DNA of 64,000 nucleotides from Herbaspirillum hiltneri N3 (GCF_001267925.1 NZ_CP011409.1:3286001-3350000), one strand, 5' to 3'; shown: positions 46,688 to 56,643, counted from the first letter of the stretch. A program made the numbers and translations. Notes: a model not told the origin generated them from the sequence alone.

Positions 46688-48348
46688 GCCATTCCCCTCA
46701 GCACCGCGATCAGGGCGACAAGCCGGTCATCTGGACCGTCTCGGTATCGCGCCTGTTCGAACTGTTCCGCGACATCACGCTTGAGTTCGACGACCAGGCC
46801 GAGATCGAGCCGATCCCGCTGGGCTTCGAGGATGCCGTGCGGCATATCCGCGAGCGCCTCGCCACTGAGCGCTGCGATGCGGTGATTGCAGCAGGCTCCA
46901 ACGGCGCCTACCTGAAGAGCCGCCTGTCGGTGCCCGTCATCATCGCCAAGGCCAGCGGCTTCGACGTGATGCAGGCGCTGGCGCGCGCACGCAAGATCAC
47001 GCCCGACATCGGCCTGATCACCTATCAGGAAACCATGCCGGCGCTCAGCGAGTTCCAGAGCACCTTCGGCCTCAACATCGCCCAGCGCACTTACGCCACC
47101 GAAGAAGACGCACGCTCGCAGATCAGCGAACTCAAAGCAGCCGGCATCAAGGCCATCGTCGGCGCCGGCCTGATTACCGACCTCGCCGAGGAAGCGGGAC
47201 TGGCCGGCATCTTCGTGTACTCCGCCGCGTCCATCCGCCAGGCCTTCGACGACGCGCTGGAACTGGCGCGGCTGACGCAGTTGGAGTCGACGCGCGGCCG
47301 CAGCTTTCCGGTGGCCGACACGCTGCGCGCCAAACATCACATCAACGACCTGCGCGGCGATTCGGCGGCGATGGAAAGCGTCCGGCAGTCAGTCACGCTG
47401 TTCGCCAAATCGCCGGCGACGGTGTTGATCCAGGGTGAAACCGGCACCGGCAAGGAGCTCGCCGCGCAAGCCATCCATCGGGCGCATCCGCAAATGCAGG
47501 GCAAGGTCCAGGCTCATCATCCGTTCGTCGCCGTCAACTGCGGCGCGCTGGCGGAGTCATTGCTGGAGTCCGAATTGTTCGGCTACGAAGAAGGCGCCTT
47601 CACCGGCTCGCGCCGCGGCGGTCACGCCGGACTGTTTGAAGCCGCGCATCGCGGCACGCTCCTGCTCGACGAAATCGGCGAGATGCCGTTGCCGCTGCAA
47701 ACGCGCCTGTTGCGCGTGCTGGAAGAACGTGAAGTCGTCCGCGTGGGCGGCACGCGACCGATACCGGTCAATGTGCGCATCATCAGCGCCACGCATTGCG
47801 ATCTTGATGCGCGCGTGCGCGAAGGCCGTTTCCGCGCCGACCTGTTCTATCGCCTGAGCGTCTTGCGCATGACGCTGCCGCCGCTGCGCGAGCGACCGGA
47901 CGATCTCGCGCCGCTGGCCGAGTGGTGCCTGAAGAACGCGCTGGCCGCAATGGACATCCGTCCGCACGCCAACCTGCACGCGGAAATATTGCGCTGCGCA
48001 CCGCTACTGGCGCGCTACCGCTGGCCCGGCAATGTGCGCGAGCTGCGTAACATGATGGAGCGTCTGGCGCTGTTCCTGGCGGCCGAACCGCTGCAGGCGC
48101 TGACGCCGAACCTGATCGCGCGCATCGCGCCGGAAATCCTGCGCGATAACGTATCGACAACAACGGCGCCCTTGGCGCCCACCCTGTCCGCGGGACATGC
48201 CGGCAGCGAAGAATCATTGCAGGATGTGCTGGCGCGATTCAACGGCAACCGGGCCGCTGCGGCGAGCTATCTTGGCATCAGCCGCACGACGCTGTGGCGC
48301 CGTCTTGGCGAGAAACACGGAAGCACCGGCGCCGGCCCCGAGCAGTGA
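46681..48348 (+). CDS. prpR: Sigma-54-dependent propionate regulator PrpR
   Basis: The roughly 555-residue activator has an N-terminal PrpR_N sensor domain ([19 protein letters not shown] onward) that in Salmonella senses 2-methylcitrate. A central AAA+ domain follows with [15 protein letters not shown] (Walker A), [11 protein letters not shown] (sigma-54 contact GAFTGA loop, here with S), [17 protein letters not shown] and [15 protein letters not shown] Fis-type helix-turn-helix ([20 protein letters not shown]) ends it. I prefer ATG 46681; ATGs at 46636 and 46663 would place the GAAAC repeats in the coding region. The GAFTGS form in place of GAFTGA is a small deviation. Confidence 0.93.
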   Translation: MKRHSPQHRDQGDKPVIWTVSVSRLFELFRDITLEFDDQAEIEPIPLGFEDAVRHIRERLATERCDAVIAAGSNGAYLKSRLSVPVIIAKASGFDVMQALARARKITPDIGLITYQETMPALSEFQSTFGLNIAQRTYATEEDARSQISELKAAGIKAIVGAGLITDLAEEAGLAGIFVYSAASIRQAFDDALELARLTQLESTRGRSFPVADTLRAKHHINDLRGDSAAMESVRQSVTLFAKSPATVLIQGETGTGKELAAQAIHRAHPQMQGKVQAHHPFVAVNCGALAESLLESELFGYEEGAFTGSRRGGHAGLFEAAHRGTLLLDEIGEMPLPLQTRLLRVLEEREVVRVGGTRPIPVNVRIISATHCDLDARVREGRFRADLFYRLSVLRMTLPPLRERPDDLAPLAEWCLKNALAAMDIRPHANLHAEILRCAPLLARYRWPGNVRELRNMMERLALFLAAEPLQALTPNLIARIAPEILRDNVSTTTAPLAPTLSAGHAGSEESLQDVLARFNGNRAAAASYLGISRTTLWRRLGEKHGSTGAGPEQ

Positions 48349-48388
48349 CGTCGGCCTTTGCGTCTCACCGATTCTGATTCACCTGTGA

Positions 48389-48437
48389 AGCGGATCCGGC
48401 ACGATTCCCGAAGAGTGGGAATCGTGCCGGATCCGCT
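48389..48437. terminator. Perfect 21-bp stem-loop after prpR
   Basis: AGCGGATCCGGCACGATTCCC and its exact complement flank a seven-base loop, 40 bp after prpR. No T-run follows in the prpR direction; short A residues follow instead. It may act as a transcript-end stabiliser or a protein site. Confidence 0.55.
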
Positions 48438-48471
48438 CCGAAAAACACTTCCCTTCCAGCGCGAAACTTCA

Positions 48472-48499
48472 TTGACAGTCGCGCGCGCATGCACGTATT
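48472..48499 (+). promoter_or_regulatory. Sigma-70 promoter candidate for the MFS gene
   Basis: TTGACA (48472-48477) and TATTCT (48494-48499) are 16 bp apart, about 140 bp upstream of the MFS start. The -35 is perfect and the -10 matches four of six positions. Confidence 0.45.
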
Positions 48500-48638
48500 C
48501 TCGCCCGATCGCACCTCTCAACGACATACTGTTTACGCATTGTTCATGTGCAAACAACATGGCGCTGAATGGCTTGCCGTGCGACGCATTGCCATAGCCA
48601 CAGCCGCATCATCTCAATCACTTTATCCGGGGAGGCAC

Positions 48639-49931
48639 ATGAACGCCATCAGTTCAGCAAATACGAGCGACGCCGCAGCAGTTAAATTACACCCACAAAC
48701 CTGGCGCGCAGTCATTTCATCATCGATCGGCAACGCGTTGGAGTGGTTCGACGTACTGATCTATGGCGCCTTCGCCGTGATCATCGCCAAACTGTTTTTT
48801 CCCACCGAGAACGAGACCGTCTCTTTGCTGGTGACCTTCGCCACCTTCGGCGTGTCGTTCTTCATGCGGCCGCTCGGTGCGGTCGTACTCGGCGCGTATT
48901 CCGATCGCGTCGGCCGCAAGGCGGCACTGTCGCTGTCGATCGTGCTGATGACCATCGGCACCGCGATGATCGCGTTCATGCCGACCTATTCCAGCATCGG
49001 TTTGTGGGCGCCTGCCGGCATCGTGCTGGCGCGCCTGATCCAGGGCTTCTCGGCCGGCGGCGAGTTCGGCAGTTCGACGGCATTCCTGGTGGAACACGCG
49101 CCGCATCGCCGCGGCTTCTTCTCGAGCTGGCAAGTCGCCAGCCAGGGTCTGAGCCTGCTGATGGCGGCGGTCTTCGGCGCCGGGCTGAACGGTTTGCTGA
49201 CGCCTGAACAGCTGTATTCCTGGGGCTGGCGCCTGCCGTTCCTGTTCGGCCTGCTGATCGGTCCTGCCGGTTACTACATTCGCCGCCATCTCGATGAATC
49301 GCCCGAGTTCGCCGCCGCTGAACGTACCGAAACACCGCTGCGCGACACCTTCTCCGGCCAGAAAATGCGTCTGCTGATCGGCACGGGCAGCGTGATCATG
49401 GCGACCGTTTCGGTCTACCTCGCGCTGTACATGCCGACGTATGCGATCAAGCAGCTCGGCATGCCGGCATGGTCGTCGTACGCGGCCACGATCGTCTCCG
49501 GCCTGATCATGATGGTGGCCTCGCCACTGGTGGGCGAACTGTCCGACAAGTACGGCCGCACGCCGTTCATGATCGGCAGCAGCCTGGCGTTCGTGGTGTT
49601 CACGTATCCGATGTTCGTGTTCCTGACGAGCGCGCCGAGCTTCGTCAACCTGCTGTTGCTGCAGATCGTGATCGGCGTGCTGATGACGATGTACTTCGCC
49701 TCGATGCCGGCATTGCTGGCCGATGTGTTCCCGGTGCAGACGCGCGGCACCGGCATGTCGCTCAGCTATAACATCGCCGTGATGCTGTTCGGCGGTTTCG
49801 CCGGCCTGATCATCACCTGGCTGATCCAGGCCACCGGCAACAAGCTGTCGGTGAGCTTCTTCGTGATCTTCGGCGCCGCGCTGAGCTTCATCGCATCGAC
49901 TGCGGCGCGCTACGTCCTGCGCGTGCGCTGA
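48639..49931 (+). CDS. MFS metabolite:H+ symporter (MHS family)
   Basis: The 430-residue protein has the metabolite:H+ symporter features. SSSIGNALEWFDVLIYGAF lies in the first segment, FFMRPLGAVVLGAYSDRVGRK is the A-motif between segments 2 and 3, and ARLIQGFSAGGEFGSSTAFL is in segment 4. Relatives carry citrate, alpha-ketoglutarate, tricarballylate or related carboxylates. Its place after prpR suggests uptake of a carboxylate feeding the methylcitrate cycle, which is inference. GGGGAGG precedes ATG 48639 by six bases. Confidence 0.87.
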   Translation: MNAISSANTSDAAAVKLHPQTWRAVISSSIGNALEWFDVLIYGAFAVIIAKLFFPTENETVSLLVTFATFGVSFFMRPLGAVVLGAYSDRVGRKAALSLSIVLMTIGTAMIAFMPTYSSIGLWAPAGIVLARLIQGFSAGGEFGSSTAFLVEHAPHRRGFFSSWQVASQGLSLLMAAVFGAGLNGLLTPEQLYSWGWRLPFLFGLLIGPAGYYIRRHLDESPEFAAAERTETPLRDTFSGQKMRLLIGTGSVIMATVSVYLALYMPTYAIKQLGMPAWSSYAATIVSGLIMMVASPLVGELSDKYGRTPFMIGSSLAFVVFTYPMFVFLTSAPSFVNLLLLQIVIGVLMTMYFASMPALLADVFPVQTRGTGMSLSYNIAVMLFGGFAGLIITWLIQATGNKLSVSFFVIFGAALSFIASTAARYVLRVR

Positions 49932-50007
49932 GCAGCGTATTGCTTCATGCATGACCGTTTTGTCCGGTCGTCGTGAAGTCGTGAAGGACGGAATGGAATG
50001 AAAAAAT

Positions 50008-50046
50008 GGGCCGGTTTCATCACTGAAACCGGCCCTCATGTTTTTG
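50008..50046 (+). terminator. Intrinsic terminator between MFS gene and ntrC
   Basis: A 12-bp perfect stem (GGGCCGGTTTCA / TGAAACCGGCCC) with a four-base loop is followed by a short T-run and preceded by an A-run, so it may serve both convergent genes. Confidence 0.85.
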
Positions 50047-50140
50047 ATTGCTGATCCGCCTCGCATGCGCAGATGTCGCCCCCGCGCTGCAGCTTGTTCT
50101 GTTCCCTCTTCCCCTCAACCCTCTTCGTTCACTCTTCCGC

Positions 50141-51634
50141 TCAATCGTCTTCGGCGCCACCGATGCCGAGTTCCTGGATCTTGCGCGTAATCGTATTGCG
50201 GCCGATACCCAGACGCACGGCGGCGTCATTCTTGCGGCCATGGGTATGCTTGAGCGCGATCTTGATCAGCGTCGCTTCGAACTGGCGGCCGAGGATGTCC
50301 ATGACTTCCGGGCGCTCTTCCGCCAGCATCTGCGCCGCTTCGGTTTCCAGCAGGCTGATCCAGCTGCGATCGGCACCGGCATCGCCGTCGTAGCCCGCGC
50401 TCACGCCGGCACCGCTGTGCGCTTCGGCCGGCGCGGTTGAGGACGCGGCGTGCGTCTGCGCCGGCTGGAAGTTGCTGCTGCGTTCTTCGATCAGGTCCTG
50501 CGGCAAATCCTTCACTTCCACGGTCTGCCCGGGCGCCATGACGGTGATCCAGTTGCACAGGTTTTCCAGCTGGCGTACATTGCCGGGCAGTTCCAGTTGC
50601 GACAGGAACTGCATCGCCTGCGGCGACAGTCGCTTGGCTTCGACGCCGAGCTGGCGTGCGCTTTGGGTGAGGAAATGGCGCGCCAGGATCGGGATGTCTT
50701 CGCTGCGCTCGCGCAGGCTCGGCAGACGCAGGCGGATGACGTTGAGACGATGGTACAAGTCTTCACGGAACAGGCCTTCGCGCACGCGGTGCTCGAGGTT
50801 CTGATGGGTCGCCGCAATGACGCGCACGTTGGCCTTGAGCGATTGATGACCGCCGACGCGATAGAAATGACCATCCGACAGCACGCGCAGCAAACGCGTC
50901 TGCAGGTCGAGCGGCATGTCGCCGATTTCATCAAGGAACAGCGTGCCCCCTTCGGCCTGTTCGAAGCGGCCGCGGCGCATCGCCTGCGCGCCGGTGAAGG
51001 CGCCGCGTTCGTGGCCGAACAGTTCGGACTCGAGCAGGTCCTTGGGGATCGCTGCAGTGTTCAATGCGACGAACGGCTGCGCGGCGCGCGGACTGTGCTT
51101 GTGCAAGGCGCGCGCAACCAGTTCTTTGCCTGAGCCGGACTCGCCGGTGATCAGCACGGTCACGTTCGATTGCGACAAGCGGCCGATGGCGCGGAAAACA
51201 TCTTGCATGGCCGGTGCCTGGCCGAGGATCTCCGGCGCGTTGGCCGACGATTGCTCGACGTCGGTTTCGCGCAGACTCTCTTCCAATGCGCGACGGATCA
51301 GCTCGACCGCCTTGTCGACGTCGAAGGGCTTGGCCAGGTACTCGAAGGCGCCGCCCTGGAATGCCGAGACCGCCGAATCAAGATCGGAGAAGGCGGTGAT
51401 GATGATGACCGGAATGCCGGGATGCTTGGCCTTGATGGTCTGCAGCAGCTCCAGGCCGGATGCGCCGGGCATGCGGATATCGGAAACCAATACTTGCGGC
51501 GTGCCTGTCTCCAGTGCTTGCATGGCGTCGCGTGCGCTGGAAAAACTTTGTGTGGCGAGATTTTCTCGCGCGAGGGCTTTTTCCAATACCCAGCGTATCG
51601 ATTCGTCGTCGTCAACAATCCAGATCGGTTTCAT
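50141..51634 (-). CDS. ntrC: Nitrogen regulator NtrC
   Basis: The 497-residue response regulator has a receiver domain (WIVDDDESIRWVLEKAL; phospho-Asp in VSDIRMPG). Its AAA+ sigma-54 activation domain has GESGSGKELVARALH (Walker A), RGAFTGAQ and [19 protein letters not shown], and a Fis-type helix-turn-helix (NDAAVRLGIGRNTITRKI) follows. It activates glnA and other nitrogen genes when NtrB phosphorylates it. The start at 51634 gives MKPIWIVDDD, the family N-terminus. It ends the glnA-DUF4124-ntrB-ntrC row. Confidence 0.96.
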   Translation of the reverse strand: MKPIWIVDDDESIRWVLEKALARENLATQSFSSARDAMQALETGTPQVLVSDIRMPGASGLELLQTIKAKHPGIPVIIITAFSDLDSAVSAFQGGAFEYLAKPFDVDKAVELIRRALEESLRETDVEQSSANAPEILGQAPAMQDVFRAIGRLSQSNVTVLITGESGSGKELVARALHKHSPRAAQPFVALNTAAIPKDLLESELFGHERGAFTGAQAMRRGRFEQAEGGTLFLDEIGDMPLDLQTRLLRVLSDGHFYRVGGHQSLKANVRVIAATHQNLEHRVREGLFREDLYHRLNVIRLRLPSLRERSEDIPILARHFLTQSARQLGVEAKRLSPQAMQFLSQLELPGNVRQLENLCNWITVMAPGQTVEVKDLPQDLIEERSSNFQPAQTHAASSTAPAEAHSGAGVSAGYDGDAGADRSWISLLETEAAQMLAEERPEVMDILGRQFEATLIKIALKHTHGRKNDAAVRLGIGRNTITRKIQELGIGGAEDD

Positions 51635-51733
51635 AGTCTTATCATTTCCTGCGTTTGGTAACGTGTGTGGACAGCCTGAAAGGCATGCGCCCATATTGCC
51701 CTGCTCAACTCCTGCTTTCCCGATGAACTGCCA

Positions 51734-52807
51734 TCAGGGAAGCGGAATCAATATTCTGAAATCCGTACATCCCGGCCGGCTTTCGCATTCGATCACCCCC
51801 ATGTGCTGCTGAACGAATGTTTGCGCCAACGTCAGTCCCAAACCGCTACCTCCTTCCCGACCGGATACCAGCGGGTAAAAAATACGGTCCTGGATATCTG
51901 GTGAAATGCCGGGGCCATTGTCGATGATATGCAAGTCTAGTGCCAGCCGATATCGGACCTTGGCCAGCGTCACTTGCCGCGTTACGCGGGTCTGCAAAAT
52001 CAGTTCGCCGTCGCCGGCACGGATGCGTTCGGCGAGCGCTTGCGCGGCGTTGTGGACGATGTTGAGCAAGGCCTGGATCAGTTGCTCCTTGTCGCCGCGG
52101 AATTCCGGAATCGACAGGTCGTAGTCGCGCTTGATGGTCAGGCCGTGGGGGAACTCCGCCAGGATCAGGCTGCGAACCCGTTCGCAGACTTCGTGGATGT
52201 TGACGTCGCCGACGATGTGCGGTCGCCGGTGCGGCGCCAGCAGGCGATCGACCAGCGTTTGCAGGCGGTCGGCTTCCTTGATGATGACCTGGGTGTATTC
52301 GCGCAGCTCTTTCAGGTGACGTTCAGGCAACTCCAGCTCCAGCAACTGCGCCGCGCCGCGGATACCGCCGAGTGGGTTCTTGATTTCATGCGCGAGGTTG
52401 CGGATCAGTTCCTTGTTGGCCTGGCTCTGGTCGAGCAGACGTTCTTCGCGGTCGAGCTTGAGTTGCTGGACATTTTCCCGCAGCTCCAGCAGTACCGGCG
52501 TATCGGCATTGTCGAGCGCGGTAACGATAGTGTGGACCTGCAGCGGCTCGCGGCCGACGCGCTCCAGCACGAGATCGAGGCGCTTGTCGGCGAACTGGTG
52601 TTCGACCGCCTGATAGAACAAGGTGGCGAGCTCTTTGCCATTGAGGAACAGCTCGCTGAGCTTTTGCTGGGACAAGACCTTGAAGGAACTTTCCAGCAGG
52701 TTTTCAGCAGCGGCGTTGGCGTACACGATGCCGCCATTGGCGTCGAGAATGATGACCGCCGAGGCCAGCAGGTCGAGACCGTCGAGTGAAGGTAAAGTTG
52801 TTTTCAT
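51734..52807 (-). CDS. ntrB: Nitrogen sensor kinase NtrB
   Basis: The 357-residue cytoplasmic kinase has an N-terminal PAS domain (VIILDANGGIVYANAAAENLL), an H-box with the phospho-His in NLAHEIKNPLGGIRGAAQL, an N-box around NIVHNAAQAL and a G-box DNGPGIS and GGSGLGLTLAQ. It phosphorylates or dephosphorylates NtrC under PII control. It is 99 bp upstream of ntrC on the same strand. Confidence 0.95.
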   Translation of the reverse strand: MKTTLPSLDGLDLLASAVIILDANGGIVYANAAAENLLESSFKVLSQQKLSELFLNGKELATLFYQAVEHQFADKRLDLVLERVGREPLQVHTIVTALDNADTPVLLELRENVQQLKLDREERLLDQSQANKELIRNLAHEIKNPLGGIRGAAQLLELELPERHLKELREYTQVIIKEADRLQTLVDRLLAPHRRPHIVGDVNIHEVCERVRSLILAEFPHGLTIKRDYDLSIPEFRGDKEQLIQALLNIVHNAAQALAERIRAGDGELILQTRVTRQVTLAKVRYRLALDLHIIDNGPGISPDIQDRIFYPLVSGREGGSGLGLTLAQTFVQQHMGVIECESRPGCTDFRILIPLP

Positions 52808-52953
52808 GCGTTCCGATAAATTAATGCCGCATCAAGTATGCCGTCGCGGCTTGTGGCCACGGGCTCGGATTCGTCAGCTTCCCCTCAGCTAAGCAAGATT
52901 TGGGCAAGGCTGCAATAGGACTGACTTCCCGGCTTGCAGGCCGTATCGACAGA

Positions 52954-53448
52954 CTAGCGCAGTCTGGCCAACTCGCGCCGGAGCGCCTCGACGTTGCTTT
53001 CCGCACGGGCAATATCGTCTTTCATGCTCGCAGCGCGCTCCTGGTATTTCGCATAGTTGCGCTCGTCGCCGCGCCGCTCGGGTTCGCCGTTGTTGTAGTC
53101 GGTTTTCAGGCTTGCCAGCTTGCCCTCCTCCATCCTGAGTTCATTCTGCAATATCTGCCTGCGATCGCTGTCGCGCGCTTTCTGCGCCTGGCCGTCGACC
53201 TTGGGAAAAGCGCTTGCCGAAGTTGCCGCCGATGCTGCCGGCCTGACCGCAGCGGCACGCCTGGCCGGCGCCGGCGCACTTGCAGCCGGGATATCCAGTT
53301 TGCGGCATTCCTTGCTGATGCCGGTGTTGCGGTATTCGGTGATGCCATTCCGGTCGACGCAGACATAGACCTCGTCTTGCGCCGAGGCGGCTTCCACGAA
53401 GGCGGCGCAGGCCAGGCCTGACAGTGCGGCAAGTACTGAAAATTTCAT
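52954..53448 (-). CDS. DUF4124-domain periplasmic protein
   Basis: The 164-residue protein has a signal peptide (MKFSVLAALSGLACAAFVEA) and a DUF4124-like segment (VYVCVDRNGITEYRNTG with a following Cys). An Ala/Pro linker and a C-terminal helix rich in Arg/Glu, probably coiled coil, come after it. Its function is unknown. It sits between glnA and ntrB, an insertion seen in several beta-proteobacteria. The long open frame upstream of ATG 53448 reads through the glnA terminator and is not real. Confidence 0.82.
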   Translation of the reverse strand: MKFSVLAALSGLACAAFVEAASAQDEVYVCVDRNGITEYRNTGISKECRKLDIPAASAPAPARRAAAVRPAASAATSASAFPKVDGQAQKARDSDRRQILQNELRMEEGKLASLKTDYNNGEPERRGDERNYAKYQERAASMKDDIARAESNVEALRRELARLR

Positions 53449-53550
53449 TGGCCCGAGCCTGAAAAATGCGATGGAACCAAGTGTAAGACAAGACCCGCCG
53501 ACGAACAAACAGGGTCCGCCCGACACAAATGAAAAAATGCCGCGCGCATA

Positions 53551-53578
53551 AAAAAAGGGAAGCAAGCTTCCCTTTTTT
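53551..53578 (-). terminator. Intrinsic terminator after glnA
   Basis: GGGAAG and CTTCCC pair across CAAG with A-run and T-run flanks, 20 bp past the glnA stop. It separates glnA from the DUF4124 and ntrBC genes, so these need their own promoter or partial read-through. Confidence 0.88.
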
Positions 53579-53597
53579 ATCAATACAAAATCGACGA

Positions 53598-55013
53598 TTA
53601 CAGCGAGTAGTACATGTCGAATTCGATTGGGTGTGTCGTCATGCGATAGCGCTGCACTTCCTGGCCCTTCAGGTCCAGGTAGGCATCGATCATGCTGTCG
53701 GTGAAGACGCCGCCGCGTGTCAGGAACTCGCGGTCCTTGTTCAGTGCGTCCAGCGCTTCTTCCAGCGATGCACAGACTGTCGGGATCAGCTTGTCTTCTT
53801 CCGGCGGCAGGTGGTACAGGTCCTTCGAAGCGGCTTCGCCTGGATGGATCTTGTTCTGCACGCCGTCCAGACCTGCCATCAGCAGAGCCGAGAAGCACAG
53901 GTACGGGTTCGCCAGCGGATCAGGGAAACGTGTTTCGATACGGCGGCCCTTAGGATTCGCAACGTGTGGAATGCGGATCGATGCGGAACGGTTGCGTGCC
54001 GAGTAAGCCAGCTTGACCGGTGCTTCGAAACCTGGAACCAGACGCTTGTACGAGTTGGTGCCTGGGTTGGTGATCGCGTTCAACGCCTTGGCGTGCTTGA
54101 TGATGCCGCCGATGTAGAACAGCGCGAATTCGGACAGACCGGCATAGCCGTCGCCTGCGAACAGGTTCTTGCCGTCTTTCCAGACCGATTGGTGAACGTG
54201 CATGCCGGAGCCGTTGTCGCCGACCAGCGGCTTAGGCATGAAGGTCGCTGTCTTGCCATAGGTGTGCGCAACGTTCCAGATCACATACTTCAGTGTTTGT
54301 GTCCAGTCGGCGCGCTCAACCAGGGTCGAGAACTTGGTGCCCAGTTCGTTTTGACCTGCGCCGGCCACTTCGTGGTGGTGCACTTCAACAGGGATGCCCA
54401 GGGATTCGAGGATCAGGGACATTTCCGAACGCATGTCCTGGAAGCTGTCGACCGGTGGCACTGGGAAGTAGCCGCCCTTGACGACAGGACGGTGGCCGGT
54501 GTTGCCGCCTTCGAGCTTGGCGCCGGAGCTCCACGATGCTTCTTCGGATTCGATCTTGACGAAGGAACCGGACATGTCCGCACCCCAACGCACGCCGTCG
54601 AAGATGAAGAATTCTGGCTCTGGACCGAAGTAGGCTGTGTCGCCCAGGCCCGAGGACTTCAGGTACGCTTCAGCGCGCTTGGCGATGGAACGCGGGTCAC
54701 GGTCGTAACCCTTGCCATCGGATGGCTCGATCACGTCACATTGCATGAACAATGTGGTTTCTTCCATGAACGGGTCGATGTTGGCAGTATTTGGATCAGG
54801 AATCAGCAACATGTCCGAAGCTTCGATACCCTTCCAGCCGGCGATCGAGGAACCGTCGAATGCGTGACCCGATTCGAACTTGTCGATGTCGAAGTGGGAA
54901 ACGGGAACAGTTACGTGTTGCTCTTTACCCCGGGTGTCGGCAAAACGGAAATCAACAAACTTGACTTCATTGTCTTTCACCAACTTCAAAACCTCTGCGG
55001 CCGTCCTTGCCAT
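53598..55013 (-). CDS. glnA: Glutamine synthetase type I
   Basis: The 471-residue GSI makes glutamine from glutamate and ammonia. Visible: [16 protein letters not shown] in the N-terminal region, the ATP-binding-side [27 protein letters not shown], and the adenylylation-site segment [10 protein letters not shown], where the modified Tyr of GSI-beta enzymes lies. The protein ends YYSL. A sigma-54-type promoter and NtrC-like sites lie upstream. Confidence 0.97.
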   Translation of the reverse strand: MARTAAEVLKLVKDNEVKFVDFRFADTRGKEQHVTVPVSHFDIDKFESGHAFDGSSIAGWKGIEASDMLLIPDPNTANIDPFMEETTLFMQCDVIEPSDGKGYDRDPRSIAKRAEAYLKSSGLGDTAYFGPEPEFFIFDGVRWGADMSGSFVKIESEEASWSSGAKLEGGNTGHRPVVKGGYFPVPPVDSFQDMRSEMSLILESLGIPVEVHHHEVAGAGQNELGTKFSTLVERADWTQTLKYVIWNVAHTYGKTATFMPKPLVGDNGSGMHVHQSVWKDGKNLFAGDGYAGLSEFALFYIGGIIKHAKALNAITNPGTNSYKRLVPGFEAPVKLAYSARNRSASIRIPHVANPKGRRIETRFPDPLANPYLCFSALLMAGLDGVQNKIHPGEAASKDLYHLPPEEDKLIPTVCASLEEALDALNKDREFLTRGGVFTDSMIDAYLDLKGQEVQRYRMTTHPIEFDMYYSL

Positions 55014-55138
55014 GCGAATCTCCTAAAACGAGGAAGTAGTATAAATTTGTACAATTTGGGTGATGAGCCGACTACGTGCGACTTGATGTGTGCAGCAAAT
55101 ACAACAGATAGTGCGCCAGAACTCAGGCGGGAATGATA

Positions 55139-55153
55139 GCAGATTCCATGCCA
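55139..55153 (-). promoter_or_regulatory. Sigma-54 promoter candidate of glnA
   Basis: TGGCAT-N5-CTGC on the minus strand keeps the GG/GC pair at -24/-12 spacing, about 130 bp upstream of the glnA ATG and downstream of the NtrC-like sites. The -12 element deviates (CTGC for TTGC). Confidence 0.6.
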
Positions 55154-55251
55154 CCAACTGCCTCACGTTGATGCTTATGGCATATTTTAGGGAGTTATTG
55201 GCTGGTGGGCGTTTCCGAGCAGTGCACGGCGATTTCAATAATGTTCAATTA

Positions 55252-55316
55252 TGGTGCAATTACACTTTTTTGCACCAATAAAATGCACGCCATTACTAAT
55301 GCATTATTTTGGTGCG
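55252..55316 (-). promoter_or_regulatory. NtrC-binding enhancer candidates
   Basis: TGCA-N7-GGTGC (55300-55315) matches the 17-bp NtrC consensus layout of TGCACC-N5-GGTGCA. Two further strong half-sites, TGGTGCA (55252-55258) and TGCACCA (55271-55277), lie nearby. They sit 100-165 bp upstream of the candidate sigma-54 promoter, the usual enhancer distance. Confidence 0.65.
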
Positions 55317-55384
55317 AATTTTATACGTGATAGCGTCAATGAAATAAGTTAGGTATCTTTCCGGCAACTCTTTAAGGACTCTTC

Positions 55385-55849
55385 ATGACAAGCTCCAGCG
55401 ATATTCTCTCGACCGCAACTCAACGTGCCCAAGCCGGGCAGTTTCCCTATGCGGGCGCAGTCACGCCGCAAGAGGCGTTTGCCCTGCTGCAGGGAAATCC
55501 GGCCGTCAAACTGGTCGACGTGCGCACCAAGGCGGAACGCGACTGGGTCGGCCAGGTTGTAATTCCGGCCGAACAGCATCTGGCGGTGCAATGGAATCTC
55601 TACCCGGAGAACACGCCCAATCCGCAATTCCTGGAACAGCTAGGCGCCCTTGCCGATAAGCAGACGATCTTGCTGTTCCTGTGCCGCTCGGGTGTCCGTT
55701 CCCGCCATGCCGCCAAACTGGCGACAGAAAACAACTATGCGCACTGCTATGACATCCTGGAAGGTTTTGAAGGCAACAAGGACAGCGCGGGCCATCGCAA
55801 GACAGTCGAAGGATGGTGCAAGGCCGGTCTGCCGTGGATCGGCGCCTGA
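55385..55849 (+). CDS. Rhodanese-like sulfurtransferase
   Basis: The 154-residue single-domain rhodanese has VKLVDVRTKAERDWVGQV and the active-site loop LCRSGVRSRHAA with Cys100 as the sulfur carrier. It probably transfers sulfane sulfur in the cytoplasm; the acceptor is unknown. It is divergent from glnA. TTAAGGACTC lies before the start. Confidence 0.88.
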   Translation: MTSSSDILSTATQRAQAGQFPYAGAVTPQEAFALLQGNPAVKLVDVRTKAERDWVGQVVIPAEQHLAVQWNLYPENTPNPQFLEQLGALADKQTILLFLCRSGVRSRHAAKLATENNYAHCYDILEGFEGNKDSAGHRKTVEGWCKAGLPWIGA

Positions 55850-55897
55850 ACCGAATCGGGCCTGACCGGCAGGCCATCCGTTTTCGTCAAAAAAAAA

Positions 55898-55920
55898 TCG
55901 GCCCGCTAGTGCGGGCCGAT
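55898..55920 (+). terminator. Intrinsic terminator after the rhodanese gene
   Basis: ATCGGCCCGC pairs with GCGGGCCGAT across a four-base loop, after an A-run of nine. For the minus-strand REC-HPt gene that ends at 55939 the A-run becomes a T-run, so it may mainly stop that transcript. Confidence 0.8.
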
Positions 55921-55938
55921 TGTTCCTACAAATCAGAT

Positions 55939-56634
55939 TCAGATTGACTGCAATTGCCGTCCGAGCATCGAGACCTCAGCCGCCAGATCCGAGGGTGCCG
56001 AAAGGCGATGCATCGCAATCGCTTCGATGCGTTCCAGCGTCGCGACGATGTCGGCGGCGGCCATCGTGAGTGCCGCTCCCTTCATGCGATGCGCCAGCCG
56101 TCCGACGGATGCCATATCGGCCTCTGTCGCGGATGCCTGCAGAACCGCAAAATCCTCAAGCGACGTCGTCCGAAACAACGCCCTCAGATCCACGCTGCGC
56201 AAGTCATCGATATTCATCGGCGCTGCCGCCGAGACGTCGACGTCGCACCACAGCGACAGCATTTTTTTCAGTTCGTCGACCGGCAGGGGCTTGCCGAGTA
56301 CTCCATCCATGCCGCTGTCGAGACACAGCTGCATGTGGGCGGTATCGGTCTCAGCCGAGATGGCGATGATGGGAGTGTGCACCAGCTCTTCTTCCTGTTC
56401 GCGCCGGCGGAAAATCTTCGCCACGTCATACCCGCTCATGTCCGGCATCTGGCAATCCAGCAGCACCAGATCGAATTCACCGTCCTGCATTGCAGCAAGT
56501 CCGGAGTTGCCGTCCTGCGCCGTCGCTACGTCGCAGCCCAGTTTCTTCAGTTGCTTCTCGATGACGACGCGGCTGGTCGCGGAATCGTCGACGACAAGAA
56601 TCTGCAGCAAAGGAGCGGTAGCAGTCGTGTTCAT
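55939..56634 (-). CDS. Receiver-HPt phosphorelay protein
   Basis: The 231-residue protein has a receiver domain (ILVVDDSATSRVVIEKQL; phospho-Asp60 in LLDCQMPDMSG; Lys115 in GKPLP) followed by an HPt domain with phospho-His182 in LAHRMKGAALTM. This is the C-terminal half of an unorthodox sensor kinase without the kinase core. It could pass phosphate from a kinase encoded elsewhere to the LuxR-type regulator that lies 10 bp upstream on the same strand. Pseudomonas Roc/Pvr and enterobacterial Rcs/Evg systems use the same modules. Confidence 0.88.
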   Translation of the reverse strand: MNTTATAPLLQILVVDDSATSRVVIEKQLKKLGCDVATAQDGNSGLAAMQDGEFDLVLLDCQMPDMSGYDVAKIFRRREQEEELVHTPIIAISAETDTAHMQLCLDSGMDGVLGKPLPVDELKKMLSLWCDVDVSAAAPMNIDDLRSVDLRALFRTTSLEDFAVLQASATEADMASVGRLAHRMKGAALTMAAADIVATLERIEAIAMHRLSAPSDLAAEVSMLGRQLQSI

Positions 56635-56643
56635 GATGCGTCC

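Noticed and set aside
48560..48574. TGGCGC-type sequence upstream of the MFS gene as a sigma-54 promoter
   Set aside because: The GG-to-GC spacing is one base short, and a good sigma-70-like pair lies upstream.
53529..55136. 535-codon open frame on the plus strand across glnA
   Set aside because: Antisense to glutamine synthetase and begins inside its terminator.
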